A stretch of 64,000 nucleotides of DNA from Paguma larvata (taxonomy: Eukaryota; Chordata; Mammalia; Carnivora; Viverridae): contig CM057831.1 of the NCBI GenBank assembly GCA_030068075.1, positions 7,949,464-8,013,463 of the forward strand. Reading direction: 5' to 3'. The notes below the pieces were generated by a model. The model was given only the letters and a program-made list of their open reading frames with translations, had not been told where the DNA came from and did no database searches. This document shows positions 58,007-64,000 of the stretch, piece after piece. The translations under genes and the position numbers were made by a program. Positions within the stretch are counted from its first letter, which is position 1. Each line of letters starts with the position of its first letter.

Positions 58007-61000
58007 TGAAGGTGGGAGACAAGGGGACCCTGGGAGTGAAGGGACCAGCTGAGGGCTTCCTGGAGCATTGCCAAGCAAGCCATGTTGGCCTGAACCTGAA
58101 CGGCACTCAGTACTAGGAAAGATCCGATCCAAGAATACAAAGGAGGAGGGGTTTGCACCCCCTGACCCATCTCTGGTGGTATGGAGGAAGGGTGGAAGGA
58201 ATGAAGGCAAGGCCAAGAGTGAGCCTAGAGGACTTGGACTCCTCCACGAAGGGAAGGCTGGAGGATGCGGGCTGGGAAGAGCCGACGATGCACTCAAACA
58301 GTTGACTGATGGGGAGCTCTACATTTTCAGCGCGAGCTCGAGGGTAGAGAAAGAAGCAGAGGTGGAAGTATCTGAATCAAGACGGCAGGTGACACAGACC
58401 CCCGGAGATCACTGGCGAGGCGGCCAAGTCCCAGGATCAGGCAAGACAGTCTCTAAGAACGTCATTCCTTCCAAACCCACCTCCCGCTCGGTCCTTGTGG
58501 ACAGACTCTTAACAACCCACAAATCAGAAAATTAGCACTTGTTTCGAATTACAGTCTCTTTAAACAGATGTTCTGAGGTCGCAAACAACGAAGTTTGAGT
58601 ATAGTTGATGCCTACCAATGGGTTATCAAGGGAAATCAGACGAACACATGTTTTTAATCCCTCAAGTCAATATTTCACAAAGACCACCTAACTGAGAAGG
58701 GTCAGGTTCAAAAAGGAAAGAATCCCGTGTTTGGCCTCGATCTCCTCCTGAGTATCTGAGAATCTACTGTATGCTAAAACTGCCTTTCCTTTCTAAATGA
58801 AAACAGTTAGGAGCCCAGGGATTTATACCAGGGATTCTGTATTAAAGTATGCCGGAAGAATTTGGTTCTTTTTTTTTTTTTCCCAACTTCGAGGCAAAGA
58901 CTGAACTCTTCCCTATTCTTTGAAAGAAGAGAAACATTTAAGGGCCTGCATAAATGTTACGACTCTCCAGATTGTATTGTTCTGTCCGGTAGTAGTAATG
59001 AAATCTTTCCTCTATGGTAAACATTATCCCAAACAAAAGCCCTTTGGCAAGAACGGGGAGGAAACCAATTTATGAAAATACATGTAATTTTTCACACATA
59101 TCCCAATATATTAAGCACGTATCTTGCCATGGGCACCAAATTCAGTTTAATTAGGACAATATTCCTTCTCACTTCTGAAATATTTAAGCTCCTACCCAGC
59201 TCCTCGTACTGCAATGTTCCCCTGCCCCCGAATGAAATTATGGCAAGCCAGGAGCCTAGGACGAGTATGGGACTGGCATCACTGTGCAGTCACACAAAAC
59301 TAAGCCCCCTTCTCCTAAAAGGACAACAGACTTGGCCGCACCGCATGCTGGCATCAAGCCACTGGACTTAATCCAGTTAAATACAAGCCTCGATTAGTAC
59401 GCCCTTTGCTATACAGTTAAGGAAGTGAAACCTGAGTTCATAACCTCTACAGGCCATCTTATTTCTGTTTTTTAAAAGTTATCAAGTGAGAAGGAACACA
59501 GACAGGGTGGTGTATGCAGGGGGGTGGGGGGCACCGGTAGGGGGATTCTCTCAAACGAGTACACCACCTTCCTGGGGTGCTGTCGCAAGACCAGAGACTC
59601 CTCATTTGCAGTCGGCTGTTGTATTTTTCCAGCACTTGCTGTAGGTAGTAGATGTAAATGGAGCCACATAATAGAATGGCTTTTTTTTTTTTTTCCACTA
59701 AAATGGAATCGGTGCAGTTTTCTTTCTAGAGGGTTTATAAAAATAAGCTTTTTATTGCTTGCATCTCCAAATTGCTTTATTTGGCACAGTGCTGAAAAAA
59801 TGCTGAAATTTATATATAACATGGCCACCAGATAAGAAAGCAGGGAAAGCAAAAGAACAGGGGATTAATTATCAGTCCTACAGAATGAACTTGACTCTGA
59901 TAAGGTAATAGAGTCCCTGTAGGCAGAGCAGATGAAAAAATTATAGCATGCCTAATACACGGACAGTTGTTCATATTGTCTACAAATCGAAGCAGGCCTC
60001 GCACGGCAGCCACGGCTCAGATCCCCACGGATCCACAGTGTAGCAACATTGTCACAGTGAGCTAAGGCAGTCGGCTCAGGGTGGGCGGCAACACTGGTGA
60101 CCGTGCCGGCAGACGAGAGGACGTCAAAAAGGTACATTTTCTATCAAGATGTGGCTTTATCAACAAGTGTGCTGATCTTCCTAGGAATGTGGTCCCTCGG
60201 TGATTAATGACGAGGAATTCTACCATGACAAGTAACTTATCCTTAATGCGTCCTGCTCAAAAACAGGCAGCAAAGAGCCGCGCATCTCCCTAGACAGTTT
60301 GTCAATTTCAGCTTCTCCACGGAATAGAAATAAGGGCTCACTAACGACAACTGTGAGGGCCACGGCCTCTCTGGCCTTGACCTAATGTTAGCTATAAATG
60401 GATTGGACTCCCAGTAGATTGGGAAAGCCACCCGAGTACAAAGCAGAATGTATTTCTCTCCATTAGGGAAGAGGGCTAGGAGGGAGCCAGGCTGGGTCTT
60501 TTTGCCTGAGCCTTCCTAAAAGCCGTGGGTCACGGAAGACGCTGGACTACAGCTGTGCCACGCCATTCCAAAGAGACCTACCAAATCTCTCCAGGGTACA
60601 GGGGCCAGGCTTTACTGAAGTACAGGGAGGGTCTAAAAACTCTCAATAAAAAATAAATAACAGGAATATTAATTTAGGTAACACCGAGAGTTTGGCTCCA
60701 GGGAATTATTCCCCTCAAGAAGTGAGCTTAAAGAGAATATCAAGATGAATGCTATTTTTACCTCTCAGAGGGAAATGGGTTTTTTTTGTTAAAGGGGGGC
60801 ATAGATATTTTCAAACCAGTTCTCCATTTTTTCCCCAATTTTCTATTATAAATTATGCATAAACTTACTTCGAAGTTGTTGGAGCTCTCGAAAATCACTG
60901 TTATCCAGCTTAAGATACTGAATGGCCGCTGCCGGTTTCATCGGTCAAATAATGAAACTTGCTCTTCAAGGAAGTTATTTAGTTCTATGAGGGTTTAAAA

Positions 61001-61013
61001 TGAGTCTGCTTAA

Positions 61014-61050
61014 AAAATAAATAAATAAATAAATAAAAAAAAAAAAAAAA
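61014..61050. repeat. (TAAA)n / A-run simple repeat
   Basis: Several aaat units lead into about 16 A. No SINE body could be recognised next to it. Confidence 0.85.
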
Positions 61051-61489
61051 GATGCATCTTCCGATCCAGGGCAAAGAGGCAGTACAAGGTACACCTCAAG
61101 TGGAAATACGCCAGCTGCCTAAAACTACAGCAGCTTTCGATGGAAAAAAAAGCTTACGTCCTAATATAAAAAAAGAATTTGCTTTTCAGCTAAACAAATG
61201 ATGTGCAGAAGGCAAGTGAAAAGTCATAATGCCGTATTTAATAGCTAACTGAAGAGAGAAAAAACACTCACACCATGTCATGGACATTTAATCATGGAGA
61301 TAAAGAAATGGTTCATTTTCCAGGGACACTTCCATTCCCCACACACTGTGAACGGGCTTTACGAAGTCCAAGGTGTAGCAAGCGCATACAGATGATCCGT
61401 CTGGGAGTTTTACTGAACCTGTGTAGTTTTATCTGGATTCGGGAAGTTCCTTCTAGTTCTTCTCCTAACTCTCGTGTTTCGGTAGGCTC

Positions 61490-61735
61490 TTAGTGAAAAT
61501 AAGAACTGATACAGAAGTACTGCGGGTTATTATGCGCCAAGTACTACTGGGTATTTTATTCTCTCGAGCTACCCTCACGGTATTCCGATGGGAAGGCTCA
61601 GTGACTAACTTCATTTTACACAGGGGGACACTGAGAGCTTGGGTAACCTGTCGAAGGAGCGCAGCCTGACTGGTGCTTAAGCCAGCGTTCGAACCCAGTG
61701 TCATGTACTGGACGGCCGGAACCCTTACCTTCCAG
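61490..61735 (-). repeat. MIR element
   Basis: 'ttatgcgccaagtactactg', 'cattttacacagggggacac', 'gcttgggtaacctgtcgaag' and 'gcgttcgaacccagtgtcat' follow the reverse MIR consensus across most of its length. Confidence 0.8.
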
Positions 61736-63639
61736 CATCTTATTTCATATGTGCTTTCTCAAGTGTGATGGCCTAGACACATGACCATGAAGAAACCTCA
61801 GGACTTAACCTCAGTGTTCCAATACGAATCACAATGCAAGAGGCGTCTTAAGTTTTATTGAGGGTGCTATTGTTAGCAGTCTAGGTTAACAATCACCACC
61901 GGGCCCCTATGATAACACTAGGAAAAAGACAGTTGAGAATGCCCCTGGGCTTTGTTCTCTCATTCATTTCTAGGAAAATGTTGGTGATTTGCCCTCCTGG
62001 GAGTTGCGAGGGGAAGACCAAGGTGTTCTAGGGATTGTTACGGCCGACAAATGACCAAGGTACCTCTCCAAGGAGGCTGCCTTTTGGGTTTCCAGCCAAC
62101 ACATCTTCATATGCCAGTCTCCTCAACAGGTAAAGGTAGCAGAGACCAGAGGGCTATGGAGGAGGGGATGTTTTATAGGGGGAAAGAAGGGTCTATAGAT
62201 GACGACATACTGCTATCAAAATGGCAAGTAAAACTAAGTGGGGGTGAGAAAGAATCCAGGGCTTAGAGTAAAATAAGGTCTTCCACAGAGCTCAGAAATT
62301 ACTGGCCTTTAACGCACACTGAGGCAAATGGCCCCATGAATCCATCTTTTGCCGCTCTGTGGGCTGAATTATACCCCACACGATATACTAAAGACAGCCA
62401 CGAACAGCTTTTATAGCTTTGATAAATGGCTTTTTAGTTTAGGTTGCATTATGAGAACAAAACAAGTGGTCGTGAATCATAACATTTTATGGGGCTGCTG
62501 CTTCATATAGTTTTCTAAAATTAAGCCTCTAAATTATACTCCGCCCTCATTAGGAAAAGCGTCCCAGAAAGAGGACGCCATCTCAGAGGCCATAGTAGAC
62601 CTGAGCCGGGAGAGCCTGAATTAGGATTAAATGGACGGGCGCGGAGGCAGGGAGGTGGGTGGTGGAAAGAAGACGTGTTGATACCCAGGAACCGAGTGCC
62701 AGAAGACAGTGACTATGGTCGCTGCAGTTCTCTACCCATAAGCAAACAAAGGGTGGGGGGCCCATCATTTTCAAATTCCAGAGGGCGCGTGCGGGGATGC
62801 AGACACAGGAAACCATTCCTACGCAAAGCCAAAAGAGATGGGGGAAAGGAAGAGGTTCTGAGCAAATCAGTAAGTGTTTAGTGAGTCATTTGCCAGCAAC
62901 CGAGGGTTGTGTGAGACCCTACAGAGTTTTAAAAGGCAACATAAAAAAGAAAATAAAGGCCATTTCCCTCAAGGTAGTTACCATCCAGCTAGGGAAATAA
63001 AAGACTAGAGAAGAATTCAAGGCAGCGTAAAATTAAACGCCAACTTCCCCGCAAGTGACTACAGTTACTATGGATATTCTAGGCAAGGCGAGATCTGTGA
63101 GGACAAGTGGGCAAGATCGGGGCCGGGCGCCCTGTTTGAGCTCCCAGGACACCGGGCACCCCCTGTCTTAACAACTACTAGGCTGCCGAAAGGATCCGAC
63201 CTTGCCCGCATCCCCTACTGTGTAAGGTCTTGGAGAGCAGAGGCCATGCCCCCTTGGTCCGTGTGGGATCTTCCGTGCCACGCGTTCAATCCGTACCTCT
63301 GGAATTGGATCGGATGCAATCCAGGGAGAAAGAGTGAGGAAAAGCCATAAGGGGGCTTTGGTCTTGGACTAGCTCCTAAAGATGACACAATGATTGAGGT
63401 TGAAAGAGGCAGTTCAGGTGGGGAGCCCACAGGAACCTGAGCGGTGGCTTATGAGCCTCCTGCGGTGTGTGTGTAGCACGTACGAAGAGAAGGTAAAGCA
63501 GACCATGGCTGGACAGGTGAGCACTTCGGTCTGAAAACTTTCTGCTCCTAGAAATGGGTCCATTATGTCACGGCCCAGAGAGGATTTCTTAATTTCTTAT
63601 GATATTGTTACTAACAGAAATAGATGTGAAATATTTAAA

Positions 63640-63665
63640 AACTGTAAATTGATTTTTGAGCGAGC

Positions 63666-63703
<38 letters not shown>

Positions 63704-63873
63704 AAACGCGTGCATGCGTGGGGGGGAGGGGCAGCGAAAGGGGGGACAGAGAATCCGAAGCAGGCTCCACGCTGTCAGTGCCAAGCCCAATGTAGGGTTT
63801 GAACCCACGAACCGTGAGATTATGACCTGAGTCGAAGTCAGACGCTCAACCGACAGAGCCACCCAGGCGCCCC
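63640..63873 (-). mobile_element. Feliform CAN SINE with GA expansion
   Basis: 'attgatttttgagcgagcga', a GA microsatellite (about 63665-63703), 'ccgaagcaggctccacgctg', 'agggtttgaacccacgaacc' and the head complement 'gagccacccaggcgcccc'. Part of the 'ggctctgagctgtcagcac' section is deleted. Confidence 0.93.
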
Positions 63874-64000
63874 AAAAGTGTGGTATTTTAATGCCACTAC
63901 TGCCAGTGTTGCCCATTGCCAGAAGAAATCAGTCCTGTCCCCAGCACAACAGAGGGGGGCAATAGCTGGCCAGTTCCTTACTAGAATCATTCTCCCTCCC

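Larger units (their letters stand above)
20843..64000 (-). other. CADM1: CADM1 intron 1 (3' part, truncated by window edge)
   Basis: The 43 kb to the right of exon 2 is the acceptor-proximal part of intron 1, which in mammals is very long. Exon 1, coding for a signal peptide with an alanine-rich start, is not present. Repeats and other elements are listed separately. Between them, in 20843-21880, 22060-23480, 23665-25050, 26481-27780, 28100-31148, 31375-33266, 42062-44210, 46200-48160, 48888-54620, 54830-57440, 58007-61014 and 61735-63640, I see no gene, RNA gene or confidently classified element. Confidence 0.88.

Noticed and set aside
1..64000. CRISPR arrays, operons or other prokaryotic-style systems
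   Set aside because: Spliced exons, SINEs and MIRs show a mammalian nuclear locus. No evenly spaced direct repeats with unique spacers were seen.

Overview
The window is mammalian nuclear DNA, almost entirely intronic. Fourteen tRNA-Lys-derived CAN SINEs carry the 'ggcgcctgggtggctcag' head and the 'ctcagagcctggagcctg' body typical of cat-like carnivores, so the source is most likely a felid or other feliform. The SINE type, not any single-copy marker, is the basis for that assignment.

The only protein-coding gene I can support is CADM1 (SynCAM1/TSLC1/Necl-2), on the minus strand. Four consecutive coding exons are present: exon 2 (20696-20842), exon 3 (18989-19141), exon 4 (12507-12644) and exon 5 (10396-10554). 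All four start and end in phase 1 and have GT/AG borders. Joined in order they encode the first Ig domain (V type, exons 2 and 3) and the second Ig domain (C2 type, exons 4 and 5) of the adhesion protein. Exon 1 (signal peptide) lies beyond the right edge, and exon 6 onward (third Ig domain, stalk, membrane segment, PDZ-binding tail) lies beyond the left edge.

Layout from left to right: 1-10395 is the 5' part of intron 5, with three feliform SINEs at 6.0-7.4 kb and two ERVL-MaLR-type solo LTRs at 8.7-10.4 kb. Next come exon 5, intron 4 (1,952 bp), exon 4, intron 3 (6,344 bp), exon 3, intron 2 (1,554 bp) and exon 2. From 20843 to 64000 the window is the 3' part of the very long intron 1. It holds eleven SINEs, several MIR, L2 and MER5-like fossils, simple repeats and one CpG-rich block at about 36.28-36.6 kb.

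The most notable observation is that an antisense MaLR-type LTR (10010-10386) ends only nine intron bases from the exon 5 splice donor. Its probable 5-bp target duplication overlaps intron positions +5 to +9. Others are the intronic CpG island, an 18-bp perfect palindrome in an AT-rich block with conserved-enhancer character (27992-28009), weak CpG depletion across the whole window, inverted SINE pairs, and G-runs in the transcribed strand inside a MER5A copy. I found no novel multi-gene system, CRISPR array, RNA gene or intact mobile element.
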